Shown here: positions 1-8,671 of the stretch, one piece after another | Layout of the letters: each line of letters begins with the position of its first letter | Position numbering within the stretch: the first letter of the stretch is position 1 | Assembly: GCF_004799755.1 (NCBI RefSeq) | Contig: NZ_SLUB01000008.1 | Location: 1 to 64,000 of the forward strand | Source of the DNA: Bacillus timonensis | GTDB lineage: Bacteria > Bacillota > Bacilli > Bacillales > Bacillaceae_L | Direction: 5' to 3' | Length of the DNA stretch: 64,000 nucleotides | Program-made: the position numbers and the translations under genes | The notes under the pieces: model-generated | Databases searched by the model: none | Told to the model about the DNA's origin: nothing | The model's input: only the letters and a program-made list of their open reading frames with translations

Positions 1-1
1 A

Positions 2-64
2 CCTAAAGAAGTGGATGTATTCTCAAAAGAAGATATTGTAAAAATAATAGATAATATGGAATGA
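2..64 (+). CDS. C-terminal end of a gene starting before the window
   Basis: Only the last 20 codons and a TGA stop are present. The tail is charged and ends in IVKIIDNME. That is too short to assign a family. The frame is open to the window edge, which fits a truncated gene, but a chance open stretch of this length cannot be excluded. Confidence 0.3.
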   Translation, partial: PKEVDVFSKEDIVKIIDNME

Positions 65-393
65 AATTTTATTCAACTAAGGAGTGCGGTTCTTTAACAA
101 GAGTAGTGGTTCCTGTTACTGGAAAATGGAAAATGTTGTGGCATATGGTGTACTTCTCCCAGGTAAGGGAAATAGCTCTCATTAAATTGATGAATTTATA
201 GAAGTCGATAATCAAAGCGACAGCCATCTTTTCCAAATCATTCTATGAACTAAGCACCTTGTACTATCAAAAGCCAAGTAAGTTGTTTGCTAACAGGTCA
301 ACCAAAAAAAATAAAGGCATAAAAGTTGGTTAATCCGAATAAGTCAAAGTAATCAAAGTTTTTCATATTTCAAAATAAAAAAGGTTTAAGCGT
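65..393. other. intergenic, no intact gene
   Basis: No open frame here has a ribosome binding site or a recognisable product. The stretch begins with a copy of the intergenic sequence family ATTCAACTAAGGAG (71-84) that recurs elsewhere in the first 10 kb. Much of it reads like decayed coding sequence interrupted by many stops. Confidence 0.4.
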
Positions 394-569
394 ATGAATG
401 ACTTTATTCTAAATTGATTAAGGATTATTGTTATCGTCACCCGGAAGTTTCAGATTACACTGCCATGTTGGAGAGAAAGGTATGCTCAATTTGGAAGAAT
501 CCACTTGGATTCGGTTTTTACCCTTTTGGACCGAATGATTATTATTTTAGTCAGCTTTTTCTTGTTTAA
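394..569 (+). pseudogene. decayed small gene, C-terminal remnant
   Basis: An ATG at 394 opens a short frame (MNDF). One base out of phase, the frame from 402 to the TAA at 567-569 reads as a plausible protein end containing KDYCYRHPEVSDYTAMLERK, followed by an aromatic-rich tail. A single indel near 402 would join the two, which suggests a frameshifted remnant. I do not recognise the family. No ribosome binding site is obvious in front of 394. Confidence 0.3.
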
Positions 570-611
570 TAACTTGAAAGATTATACTAAACAGTAAAGG
601 AGATTGGTTGT

Positions 612-1109
612 ATGCAAGTTGTAACCAAAATGTTACTAGAACAACTCGACATGCATGGCCATGAGAATGAGTGGTTTGCATCCATGGATCAGGCGCTTCA
701 AGGAGTCGTCGCAGCCGAGGCAGCATGGACAGGATCGGGAATGAGCAATTCGATTTGGCAAATTGTCAACCACTTGATATTTTGGAATGAAGATGTAATC
801 CATCGAATTAAGGGCACAGTGAATCCGCATAAGGCAGAAGATAATGAAGAAACCTTCGGAAATCCGGGGGATCCTGAAGACGAAATTGGGTGGACTCAGA
901 CATTGCAACGCCTTAATGAAGTTATGGATAAATTAAAAACGGTCATTGAGGATCTTGACGATGAAGGGTTAAAAGCTCCGTATGCAGCTAACAGGTATTC
1001 TATTGAGCGTTTACTCAGCAATATCATGATGCACGATACGTATCATATTGGACAAATTGTACTGCTGCGAAAATTGCAATCCTCTTGGAATGGCGTTGAT
1101 TGGTCGTAA
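612..1109 (+). CDS. DinB family protein
   Basis: This is a 165-residue DinB/YfiT-like four-helix-bundle protein. The three histidines that hold a divalent metal in the family are matched by H54 (in NHLIFW), H141 and H145 (in HDTYH). Known relatives include bacillithiol-dependent thiol transferases and many proteins of unknown role, so the reaction is not predicted. The ATG at 612 is preceded by AAAGGAG nine bases upstream. It is flanked by non-coding sequence and is probably monocistronic. A second, more distant DinB-fold protein lies at 16513-17052. Confidence 0.8.
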   Translation: MQVVTKMLLEQLDMHGHENEWFASMDQALQGVVAAEAAWTGSGMSNSIWQIVNHLIFWNEDVIHRIKGTVNPHKAEDNEETFGNPGDPEDEIGWTQTLQRLNEVMDKLKTVIEDLDDEGLKAPYAANRYSIERLLSNIMMHDTYHIGQIVLLRKLQSSWNGVDWS

Positions 1110-1291
1110 AGCACATTGTTGCAAATTGTGATATAGATATTATCTGGAAGGCATTATGGGAGCGAACTGTTTAGTTGACAGGATCAAGTCCCAAGGGTGC
1201 TGACGTTCTAACCTAGTTAACCTTGTACGGGTGCGTTGATCTAAAGAGATTAATCTCTTCTCTTGTATTACTTTTTGAAGATTCTACAATT

Positions 1292-1300
1292 TGTTATAAT
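1292..1300 (+). promoter_or_regulatory. extended -10 promoter for the aldo/keto reductase
   Basis: TGTTATAAT is a perfect extended -10 element (TGnTATAAT) about 50 bases before the next start codon. The -35 region is poor, as expected for an extended -10 SigA promoter. Confidence 0.55.
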
Positions 1301-1352
1301 GTACTTTGTAAGTTAAGTAATTAGAGTATACAGAGGGAGTGCTTGAAAACAA

Positions 1353-2159
1353 ATGGAATACATAACACTTAATAATGGGTTAAAAATGCCAATTGTAGGC
1401 ACAGGTACAAATACTTATGGAAAAGAAAATAATGAGTATAACGGGGCGTTAACAGATGAAATTCCTGAATTAGTATCAGCACTTGAGTTAGGTTACCGTT
1501 CAATAGACGCAGCTATCATTTATCGAAACGAAGAACTTGTCGGAAGAGTTTTAGCAGAAAGCACAGTGCCTCGAGAAGAGCTATTCATAACGACAAAAGT
1601 TCCAGCTAACGAAGAATATATTTCTTCAAAGGAAGCTACTCGAGCAGCTATCGATAACAGTCTAAAAAACTTTCAAACAGACTATCTCGACCTGCTTCTT
1701 ATTCACTTCCCTATCGAAGACAAAGTACAACTTAAAAACACTTGGGAAGTCTTTGAGGAATATTACGAAGCGGGCAAACTAAAAGCAATCGGCGTTTCAA
1801 ACTTTGGAAAAAATCATCTAGATGAATTGAAAGAATTTGCTAAAGTGAAGCCAGCTGTTAATCAAATACAAGTTAACTTAAAAGAACCTAACAAAGATCT
1901 CCTTGCTGTATTAAAAGACGAGGGCATTACACCTGTTGCATGGGGACCTATGAAAACCGAAGCCCATCAAAAAGAAGTTTTGGATGAAATCGGTAAAGCC
2001 TATAAAAAATCTGGTGCACAAGTCTTATTAAAATACCAAATTCAACGCGGTGTGATCGTTATTCCTAAATCTCACAACCGTGAAAATCAAGCATCTAATC
2101 TCGATCTTTTCGATTTCGTATTATCTGCAGAGGATATAGAGAAAATTGAAAACTTATAA
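1353..2159 (+). CDS. aldo/keto reductase
   Basis: This NADPH-dependent aldo/keto reductase has 268 residues, near the usual length for bacterial members. The catalytic tetrad of the family is visible: D52 and Y57 (SIDAAIIYRNEE), K82 (ITTKV) and H118 (LLLIHFP). The C-terminal VIPKSHNREN segment matches the conserved cofactor-binding loop. It should be cytoplasmic and reduce small aldehydes or ketones; substrate choice cannot be read from the sequence. A GAGGGAG ribosome binding site precedes the ATG, and a rho-independent terminator follows directly, so it is a single-gene transcript. Confidence 0.9.
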   Translation: MEYITLNNGLKMPIVGTGTNTYGKENNEYNGALTDEIPELVSALELGYRSIDAAIIYRNEELVGRVLAESTVPREELFITTKVPANEEYISSKEATRAAIDNSLKNFQTDYLDLLLIHFPIEDKVQLKNTWEVFEEYYEAGKLKAIGVSNFGKNHLDELKEFAKVKPAVNQIQVNLKEPNKDLLAVLKDEGITPVAWGPMKTEAHQKEVLDEIGKAYKKSGAQVLLKYQIQRGVIVIPKSHNRENQASNLDLFDFVLSAEDIEKIENL

Positions 2160-2173
2160 TTAGTTAGTCCTTC

Positions 2174-2214
2174 ATCCTAGTGATATGAATAATATCGCTA
2201 GGATTTTTATTTTT
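2174..2214 (+). terminator. rho-independent terminator
   Basis: The 13-bp stem ATCCTAGTGATAT / ATATCGCTAGGAT (one G-T pair) has a short loop and is followed by a T-rich run. It sits 14 bases after the aldo/keto reductase stop codon. Confidence 0.8.
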
Positions 2215-2513
2215 CCAAAACAATGAGTTTGGAGTAGTACCGTTTTTTATTGAACTAAAGGGCAGCAATAATTAGTTTGTGAAGCTGTGCACTTAAATAA
2301 CGGGTGCAATATTTCAACAAGGCGACCATTAAATGGATCGTGATTTTCTGTAAAATAATTCAAAACTAAATGGAATATTATGTTAATATTAGGTTGTGAA
2401 TGGGTAAGCAGATTTATATTATTGTCCTTGTATTAATTGCTGTTCTTAACAAACGAAGCAGTTATGTTTAATAAGGCAATATTGAAATTGTTTTAATTAC
2501 ATGGGGGGTTTAG
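2215..2513. other. intergenic with repeat-family copies and a shared promoter box
   Basis: The stretch contains a copy of the ATTGAACTAAAGGGCAGC family from 2249 and the box GAATATTATGTTAATAT at 2373-2389, which is almost identical to boxes at 4028 and 6112. A 23-codon hydrophobic frame (MGKQIYIIVLVLIAVLNKR..., about 2399-2470) has no convincing ribosome binding site. Otherwise I see nothing in it. Confidence 0.35.
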
Positions 2514-2888
2514 ATGATACTAAGAAAATTTCTAGGATTTGTTTTTACCACTCTCTTAACTGGATTATTTCTCACTGTTTTTTTTGCAATAATGAATGAC
2601 TTTGATAATTTATTTGCTGCACTTGGTATTCTACTTGCAGGTACAGCACCATTTATGTTTCTCATAGGCTTACCAGTATCTATCTTCTCTGATTATCTAA
2701 CAAAGAATTTAAACAGTAAACAAAGATTTAAAAAGGCATTTATGATTTATATGATCTTTGGCCTAATCATTGGATTAGTTCTCTCTTTCTTTTTTGAGCA
2801 TTTATTACTTCTTGTAATAACATTAGTAGCCTCATTCATTTACTGGATAGTTGATGAAATTTTGAGAAAGAAATTTACAGCGTACTAA
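2514..2888 (+). CDS. small membrane protein, unknown function
   Basis: This 124-residue protein is almost entirely hydrophobic, with four predicted membrane-spanning segments (about residues 5-27, 33-58, 73-92 and 94-114) separated by a short lysine/arginine-rich loop near residues 65-72. The ATG follows a run of six G residues that can serve as the ribosome binding site. I do not recognise the family. Its neighbours are other small membrane proteins, one of them decayed, so this part of the chromosome may be an accessory membrane-protein cluster. Confidence 0.6.
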   Translation: MILRKFLGFVFTTLLTGLFLTVFFAIMNDFDNLFAALGILLAGTAPFMFLIGLPVSIFSDYLTKNLNSKQRFKKAFMIYMIFGLIIGLVLSFFFEHLLLLVITLVASFIYWIVDEILRKKFTAY

Positions 2889-3002
2889 ATAACTATTATT
2901 AAACTATCGGGTAACGTTGATCCAAGTAGAATAGGAGCATTTTTTTGAAATTTTTTAAGAATGGAACCAGTTTAGTAAAATATTAGGAAAGAAGGTGGCT
3001 GT

Positions 3003-3187
3003 TTGAAATCCTTTGGTGTAGGAATTGGAACTTTACTATTAGGCTTTAATTATTTGCACATTTCTTGCAACTACTTTTAGTTCTGGTGCGGCTGAAATCG
3101 GAAGGTTCTTACTTAGGTGTTATTGGATTTTCAATTTTGTATTTAGCAAGTGTGATAGCAATGTGTACTTACACAACAAAAAAGTAA
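3003..3187 (+). pseudogene. frameshifted small membrane protein gene
   Basis: A TTG start at 3003 behind AAGAAGGTGG opens KSFGVGIGTLLLG. The hydrophobic reading continues one base out of phase as LIICTFLATTFSSGAAEIGR. It continues again in a further phase as GSYLGVIGFSILYLASVIAM, ending with TYTTKK and the TAA at 3185-3187. Two indels therefore break what was a roughly 60-residue protein with two membrane segments. The family is unknown. Confidence 0.55.
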
Positions 3188-3257
3188 ACATTCAACTAAC
3201 GAAGCCAAATTAATGTTTCTTTAAATTAATAATTCATAATTAATTCAGGAGGTGTCT

Positions 3258-3908
3258 ATGAAACAAATAATTTGTACGACTCTGTTTTTTGTACTCTTTC
3301 TGGTTCTACATACGCTTGTATCTTGGTTATTTCCGTTTTTATTTTATTTATGGTACGTAGTTTGGCCTGTGATTGTGCTGGTTTCTTTACTAGTTTGCAA
3401 GTTTATCTATAATTGGTTAGAACGTCAGGAAAAAAGGTATTTACCACCTAAAAGACAAGCAACAGTCTTTTTCTCCTTAGTGTTTGTAGCAATTTCTATA
3501 TTTGGTTTACAATACTGGAATAGTTTTCAAGAAAAATCTTTGAAAGATGTATTAGACAGGTATAGTTATCCAAAAGAAATTTCAATAGACACTTATAGTT
3601 ATCCGAAAGAAATATCAATGAATACACCTATGGATTCTTGGAAAACTAGGGATTCCCAAACTATTAGTGAGTTAATGGAATTTTTATCTCAATATAAGGT
3701 GAAGAAAACGAGAAAAGAGAGTGAATTTTACATTTCTGAAACCACCTATGAAATAATGTGGAAGAATGAAAAAGGTCTTAATGGACCAGCTATGGTTATG
3801 ATAAAAATTGGGGAGAACGATATTTGGATAAATTGGGAGGATCATTACAATGTGTTAAATGCTCCTGTAGATATGGGGTGGATAAAAAGTTATAGTTCGA
3901 AAGATTAA
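3258..3908 (+). CDS. membrane protein with an internal 11-residue duplication
   Basis: This 216-residue protein of unknown function has N-terminal membrane segments at about residues 4-24, 26-48 and 67-87 and a soluble C-terminal domain of about 120 residues. The ATG at 3258 is preferred over an in-frame GTG at 3252 because AGGAGG lies immediately before it at the right distance. Residues just after the third membrane segment contain YSYPKEISIDT followed directly by YSYPKEISMNT, a tandem duplication. The C-terminal part has an EIMWKN...ENDIWINWEDHY pattern suggestive of a beta-rich domain. Confidence 0.65.
   Translation: MKQIICTTLFFVLFLVLHTLVSWLFPFLFYLWYVVWPVIVLVSLLVCKFIYNWLERQEKRYLPPKRQATVFFSLVFVAISIFGLQYWNSFQEKSLKDVLDRYSYPKEISIDTYSYPKEISMNTPMDSWKTRDSQTISELMEFLSQYKVKKTRKESEFYISETTYEIMWKNEKGLNGPAMVMIKIGENDIWINWEDHYNVLNAPVDMGWIKSYSSKD
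3561..3626 (+). repeat. 33-bp in-frame tandem duplication
   Basis: Two 33-base units (3561-3593 and 3594-3626) both begin TATAGTTATCC and encode YSYPKEIS(I/M)(D/N)T. They differ by a few substitutions, so the duplication is not very recent and has been kept in frame. Confidence 0.85.
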
Positions 3909-4140
3909 TATGTTATTTTACAAGCCGCAGAGTCAGAAAATAAAGTTTTTGACTAACGGGTAGCAATACTTGAACAAGGAGTTCGTAATGGTGTCTCTCT
4001 CTATTTTTAATTTCTATATAATATTTTGAATATTATGTTAGTATGTCGGATTTTGTCCTATGGAGAAGGTTTATAGAATTGGGAAGCTAAGATACTAGTT
4101 TATTAATTGAAATATGAAGAGATTTTAAGGAGATGAAGAA

Positions 4141-4656
4141 ATGAATCATGTTTTTCAGGAATTAGTGGAAAAGTATAAGCCAAAAATTATAGATAAAAGG
4201 GAATTTAGAGTTGTAGGAATATCGTGTAATACAACCATGATGGATAAAGACATTAAAGTTCCTAATGTCGTTGAAGAATTCCATTCTTCTAGAATTGGCG
4301 AGGTCAAAAATAGAATGGATGAAACAATCTCCTATGGTATTTTTGTTGATCCCCCTAACTTTAACCCAGAAAAAGATGAGTTTACTTGGATTGCTGGTGT
4401 AGAAGTAACAAATGATGAAGATATCCCATTAGATATGATGTCTATTACCATTTCCGCCCATCAATATGCTGTACTCGCGTTTAATCCAAAGACTGATGAT
4501 ATTAATCCCTATCAGTTCCTTTATCAATGGTTTACGAGGGAAGGATATGAAGAAGCGGATCTCATTGGTTTTGAAGTGTATAATCCATATAAAGGTGTAG
4601 ATTCGGATTATATCCTGCATTTACCTGTTAAAAAAATCAGAAGAATTATTAAATAA
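4141..4656 (+). CDS. GyrI-like / AraC effector-binding domain protein
   Basis: This 171-residue stand-alone effector-binding domain resembles the GyrI/Rob C-terminal (SOUL-like) fold, as in YdeE-type proteins. Typical features are the central YGIFVDPP and DEFTWIAGVEV strands, the hydrophobic pocket strand before HQYAVLAF, and a C-terminal YILHLPVK strand. Stand-alone members bind small hydrophobic or cationic ligands or antagonise DNA gyrase inhibitors; which applies here is not clear. AAGGAG lies eight bases before the ATG. The gene ends at a strong terminator. Confidence 0.7.
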   Translation: MNHVFQELVEKYKPKIIDKREFRVVGISCNTTMMDKDIKVPNVVEEFHSSRIGEVKNRMDETISYGIFVDPPNFNPEKDEFTWIAGVEVTNDEDIPLDMMSITISAHQYAVLAFNPKTDDINPYQFLYQWFTREGYEEADLIGFEVYNPYKGVDSDYILHLPVKKIRRIIK

Positions 4657-4720
4657 ACGAAAATGAAATTAGTTGAGTGAGTGGTGGTAAGGATTGCTGC
4701 TATTCTCCTTTGACTATATG

Positions 4721-4749
4721 AACAACGGGATTATACCCGTTGTTTTTTT
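4721..4749 (+). terminator. rho-independent terminator
   Basis: AACAACGGG pairs with CCCGTTGTT across a six-base loop and is followed by a run of T. It lies about 65 bases after the GyrI-like gene. Confidence 0.85.
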
Positions 4750-4845
4750 GCAAACTTTTATAGAATATAAAATTGGAAACTTTCATAATATTTTATAATT
4801 GCATATATTCATAATTTTGTGTAAGCTAATTCTAGCATAAGTAAT

Positions 4846-4859
4846 TGTAAGCGCTTTAA
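4846..4859. promoter_or_regulatory. cre-like site (CcpA)
   Basis: TGTAAGCGCTTTAA matches the cre consensus TGWNANCGNTNWCA at all but one position and has a near-palindromic core. Its position upstream of the catechol dioxygenase gene is consistent with catabolite repression, which is an inference. Confidence 0.5.
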
Positions 4860-4894
4860 AAAATCCTGTTGTATTCCTTTAAAGGGGGTCTTTT

Positions 4895-4990
4895 TTGATA
4901 ATAAGAAGTATGGAAATCACTGCCTACGCCTGCTTAATTCCAAGTTTGTATGATGAGCTACATGATGAACAGATATATGTATTTTTATAA
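4895..4990 (+). CDS. possible 31-residue leader peptide or gene remnant
   Basis: A TTG at 4895 follows AAAGGGGG at a usable distance and opens a short frame containing SMEITAYACLIPSLYDELHD, ending at TAA 4988-4990, 29 bases before the dioxygenase start. It may be the remnant of an upstream gene or a small leader peptide. Nothing else supports it. Confidence 0.25.
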   Translation: MIIRSMEITAYACLIPSLYDELHDEQIYVFL

Positions 4991-5019
4991 AAATATTTTT
5001 CTAATCAGGAGGTTTTATT

Positions 5020-5982
5020 ATGTCAAATTTTGATGTAGCCCAATTAGCTCATGTAGAACTGTATTCTCCAAAGCCTGAAGAGACACTTAAGTTTTTTACA
5101 GATTATCTTGGCTTGCAGATTAGTGCCAGAGAAGGACAGTCTGTTTATTTACGGGCCTATGAAGATTTCTATCATCATACGTTAAAAATCACAGAAGCAA
5201 AGGAAGCGGGTATGGCACATGCTGCTTGGAGAGCAAGCTCTGAAGTTGCACTGTATCAAAGAGTTCAATCCCTTGAAAAAAGTGGATATGGAAAGGGATG
5301 GATTGAAGGAGACCTTGGACATGGGGATGCATATCAATTCCAAACACCTGATGGTCATAATATGGAGATTCTTTGGAATGTTGAGTATTACCAGGCTCCG
5401 GAAGATCAAAAGACAATGCTGAAGAGTCGTCCACAAAAGAGACCGAATATCGGGATTCCAGCAAGGCGCTTAGATCATATAAATTTAATGTGTAGAAATG
5501 TCACACAAAATAAACAGTTTATGGCAGACGAATTAGGTTTTAAACTTCGTGAAAATATTATCATGAATGATGGGGCCGAGATGGGTGCATGGATGAGTGT
5601 TAGTCCACTAGTACATGAAATAGCGCTTATGGGAGACCAAAGTGGAGAAAAAGGGAGATTCCATCATGTTGCTTATTGGTATGGATATCCTCAACATTTA
5701 ATGGATTTAGCGGATTTGCTAGTTGAAAACGGGATAGAAATCGAAGCTGGCCCAGGTAAACATGGGATAAGTCAGGCATACTTTATGTATGTTTTTGAGC
5801 CGGGTGGAAACCGTGTTGAGTTATTTGGAGACTCTGGTTACTTAATATTGGATCCAGATTGGAAAACGATTACGTGGAGAGAGGAAGAATTGGATAAAGG
5901 AATCATTTGGTATGGTTCACCACTCCCTCAAGAATATTTCCTATATGGTACACCTGATCGAACATCGGTTAAAGTAAAATAA
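5020..5982 (+). CDS. catechol 2,3-dioxygenase (type I extradiol)
   Basis: This Fe(II)-dependent extradiol ring-cleavage dioxygenase has 320 residues and two vicinal-oxygen-chelate modules. The iron ligands of the family are visible as H153 (LDHINL), H216 (FHHVAYW) and E267 (NRVELFG); Y257 (AYFMYVF) fits the conserved active-site tyrosine. The predicted reaction is meta-cleavage of catechol to 2-hydroxymuconate semialdehyde. AGGAGG lies eight bases before the ATG. No other meta-pathway gene (hydrolase, dehydrogenase, tautomerase) is nearby, and a terminator follows, so the enzyme is orphaned here. A related diol substrate is possible. Confidence 0.85.
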   Translation: MSNFDVAQLAHVELYSPKPEETLKFFTDYLGLQISAREGQSVYLRAYEDFYHHTLKITEAKEAGMAHAAWRASSEVALYQRVQSLEKSGYGKGWIEGDLGHGDAYQFQTPDGHNMEILWNVEYYQAPEDQKTMLKSRPQKRPNIGIPARRLDHINLMCRNVTQNKQFMADELGFKLRENIIMNDGAEMGAWMSVSPLVHEIALMGDQSGEKGRFHHVAYWYGYPQHLMDLADLLVENGIEIEAGPGKHGISQAYFMYVFEPGGNRVELFGDSGYLILDPDWKTITWREEELDKGIIWYGSPLPQEYFLYGTPDRTSVKVK

Positions 5983-6067
5983 AGAAAAAAGAATTGTAAA
6001 AAGTTACGAATCGCCCAATTCTATGTTGTACATAAAAAACAGTAACCTCGAATAACTTCATTCCTGC

Positions 6068-6099
6068 AAAGATCATCAAATGATGGTCTTTCTTTTTTT
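6068..6099 (+). terminator. rho-independent terminator
   Basis: AAAGATCATCA pairs with TGATGGTCTTT (one G-T pair) and is followed by CTTTTTTT, about 85 bases after the dioxygenase gene. Confidence 0.75.
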
Positions 6100-6154
6100 G
6101 GAAAAAACTTGGAATATTATGATAATATGAATGTGTGAAAGGTTGTGAAATGAT

Positions 6155-6829
6155 ATGAGAGGTTATAAGGCAATGCTTTTTGATTTAGATGATACCTTAC
6201 TCAATAGGGATAAGGCAGTAGAACAAATGTTTCAACTGATTTTAGAAAAGTGTTATGAGGAAGATATTAAAGAATCAACAAAGAACGACATGCAACAATC
6301 ATTCAAAGATTATGATAAAAGAAGCTATGGCATTAGTGATAAAACACAAGTGTTTGAATCTTTTTTTGATGAATATCCGCCAAACGTTAGATGGCCTCAT
6401 AGATATAGTCAAGATTTTTGGAATGAAAATTTTCCGCAATGTTTTTCTATAGACCATAATACTATACATATCGTAAACACTATAAAGATGCATGTTAAGG
6501 TTGGAATAATAACAAATGGCTCAACACAGAGACAAAAAGCAAAAATATTGAACACTCATTTACATCATTGTTTTGATACAATCATTATTTCTGAAGAAGT
6601 AGGATTTAGTAAACCTGATGAACGCATATTTGAATTAGCATTACATAAGCTTAACGTACGACCGGAAGAAGCATTATTCGTAGGAGATAACATAGTAAAG
6701 GATATTGGTGGTTGTCAACATGCAAATATGAAGGGGATATGGTTCAATCCTCATAAGATAAAGAATGAAACCGAAATAAAACCGTATGCCGAGATCCGAT
6801 CTTTTGATAGATTATTAAGTTATCTATAA
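6155..6829 (+). CDS. HAD-family hydrolase (YjjG/haloacid dehalogenase type)
   Basis: This is a 224-residue haloacid-dehalogenase-superfamily phosphatase. Motif I is DLDDTL with nucleophile D10 and acid/base D12; motif II is the ITNGS segment; the motif III lysine is in FSKPDERIF; motif IV is VGDNIVKDIGG. The helical cap between motifs I and II is of the C1 type. The expected substrate is a small phosphorylated metabolite such as a nucleotide or sugar phosphate. Its promoter region contains the box GAATATTATGATAATAT shared with two other intergenic regions. Confidence 0.8.
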   Translation: MRGYKAMLFDLDDTLLNRDKAVEQMFQLILEKCYEEDIKESTKNDMQQSFKDYDKRSYGISDKTQVFESFFDEYPPNVRWPHRYSQDFWNENFPQCFSIDHNTIHIVNTIKMHVKVGIITNGSTQRQKAKILNTHLHHCFDTIIISEEVGFSKPDERIFELALHKLNVRPEEALFVGDNIVKDIGGCQHANMKGIWFNPHKIKNETEIKPYAEIRSFDRLLSYL

Positions 6830-6866
6830 AAATGTAGAAAAGACGGGGCTGTATAATCCTGGGAAA

Positions 6867-7382
6867 GTGAGAGAACAAATGGGTACTGACAAGTTTAATG
6901 AGTTTATTGAAATTGCTAAAAAATTAAATGATATTGAAATTATTCCATTGCTCATGGGGTCAGTTGGTTTAGAAATCGTTACAGGAAAGAGTTGGGATGC
7001 TCAAGACTTAGATATTCATGTGCATGGTGATAAGAGGGGCTGGGAGGTACCACCTGAATTATCTATATTTAACTGGGATAAAATTATGAATATCATGAAT
7101 TCCATGGGGTATACCCTAATAGATTTGCATGAGCATGAGTTTTCTAAAGAAAGTTTATCCGTTGAATTTGGAATTATAGACACGTTACCTGATTTTGCAG
7201 GGGTACCATTAGAGGAATTGGAATTACATATAAAGGGTGAGGTAAAGTATTATTTGCTAAATCCTAAGCAATATCTTTCTGTTTACGAGTCTTCATCGAA
7301 GGACAGTTACCGATCAGATAAAAATAATAATAAAGATAATAAAAAAGTTGAGTTTCTAAAAAAGATGGTGGAGGATGATTAA
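6867..7382 (+). CDS. nucleotidyltransferase-like protein
   Basis: This 171-residue protein has the beginnings of a nucleotidyltransferase fold: a GS pair in LLMGSVGLEIV followed by DLDIHVHGD, matching the GS-x-DxD pattern. The C-terminal YYLLNPKQYLSVYE resembles the helix that follows the catalytic strand in minimal nucleotidyltransferases of the aminoglycoside-adenylyltransferase type. The GTG at 6867 and the ATG at 6879 are both possible starts; neither has a strong ribosome binding site. The function is not established. Confidence 0.5.
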   Translation: MREQMGTDKFNEFIEIAKKLNDIEIIPLLMGSVGLEIVTGKSWDAQDLDIHVHGDKRGWEVPPELSIFNWDKIMNIMNSMGYTLIDLHEHEFSKESLSVEFGIIDTLPDFAGVPLEELELHIKGEVKYYLLNPKQYLSVYESSSKDSYRSDKNNNKDNKKVEFLKKMVEDD

Positions 7383-7459
7383 GCATATATTTATGCAAGT
7401 AGTTTCCGGTTGTAAGCTGAAGTTACCCAAACAAACGGCATTCATTTTATATAAAAATA

Positions 7460-7842
7460 TTAGTGTTTGAATAATACCTTCATATCATCTGGAACAATGA
7501 TTACATCTTCTATTTTAAGTTCACTTTCTTCATTAGGAGGTGTAATCCTTAGCTTCACCAATAACATTTCTCCATTGTCAAAAGTAACCAATTCATACCT
7601 TTCGTAACTAGAACCTGCAGTTGTAAGTTCTTGAAGTTCTTTAAACTCACTTTCAGAAATACTACCTTTCCTTTCTTCAGCAAACAATGAAGAAAAACTA
7701 CGATAATTATCATTGTCTATTGCTAATTTCATTAACCAAGCGGTCTCCTCTGGATTATCGGGTGCCACAGTTTTATTACTACAACCTATAATTCTCCCCA
7801 ACAATAATGAAGTAAGTAAGAAATGTTTAATATATACCTCAT
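7460..7842 (-). pseudogene. small lipoprotein gene, start out of frame
   Basis: The body encodes a lipoprotein of about 120 residues: a hydrophobic signal (KHFLLTSLLLGRIIGC) with lipobox IIGC, then a soluble domain rich in E, S and L ending VIIVPDDMKVLFKH. The only good start, an ATG at 7842 behind GGAGGGG, is in another frame and would stop after about 18 codons. Removing one TA from the TATATA run just inside the gene restores MRYIKHFLLTSLLLG. So it is frameshifted in this sequence, by mutation, phase variation or a sequencing error. Confidence 0.6.
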
Positions 7843-8039
7843 AAATTCCCCTCCAATTCGAAGATAATTCGCATTTAACCGAACAAATATTATTAAAATT
7901 ATACGATAAAAAGTAAAAATATACCATTCGCCTTTCATGTTTAATATCAGGTTGGATTTTTCGAAAAATTACATTTTTTTGAAACCAATACAATTATTGT
8001 TCGTATTTATTATTTGAACGTACAGTAGGAGGGGTAAAA

Positions 8040-8612
8040 ATGGAGTTGACTAGAAATTACGAAAAAAGACATTTCTTTGTTTCAATAGCTGTGATTATAG
8101 CAGTTTCCATTCCTTTTGCAGTGCCATTCTTTCCTTTTATCATCTCAGATGTTATGTACGCAACTAGGGAAACTTGGTTTATTCAAACACCAAAAGCTGC
8201 TTATTTTCTGTGGGGAGCGGGATTTCTTCTATGGTTATTAGCTACAATCATCATATATTATTTCAATGTCAACAAAGCTTCCCTTATAGTTGGGATTGTC
8301 ATGTTTATATTAAGCTTTATACCGATTGTGTTGGGGGCAAATCACTACAAAGAATTAAGTGATGATGGGGTGACTTTCAGTGAGATAAGCACACTCGATC
8401 AAAAACATTATAAATGGGATGAAATTAATAAAATTGTTTATCATCTTGAAAAAGAAAAAGGAAAAAGGTCTATATTAGAGTTTCAATTTAAGGATGGAAA
8501 TAATGTGAAACTTGTAAGGGATAGCCATTTGTCAAATGATTACTATAAACTTAGAGAAAAGATATCAGAATACCAAATTGAATTTGTTAATAGCAAAAAT
8601 AGCAGCGATTAA
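8040..8612 (+). CDS. membrane protein with C-terminal PH-like domain
   Basis: This 190-residue protein of unknown function has three membrane segments (about residues 13-35, 54-74 and 79-99) followed by a soluble domain of about 85 residues. The soluble part (YKWDEINKIVYHLEK...SILEFQFKDGN) has the strand pattern of bacterial PH-like domains often attached to such membrane anchors. AGGAGGGG precedes the ATG by five bases. It is transcribed away from the lipoprotein remnant at 7460-7842. Confidence 0.6.
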   Translation: MELTRNYEKRHFFVSIAVIIAVSIPFAVPFFPFIISDVMYATRETWFIQTPKAAYFLWGAGFLLWLLATIIIYYFNVNKASLIVGIVMFILSFIPIVLGANHYKELSDDGVTFSEISTLDQKHYKWDEINKIVYHLEKEKGKRSILEFQFKDGNNVKLVRDSHLSNDYYKLREKISEYQIEFVNSKNSSD

Positions 8613-8671
8613 AAAAAGAAGAATCAATTTAATATAGGATGAATTATTTTCTCGATTTTGAGAAGTAAAAT

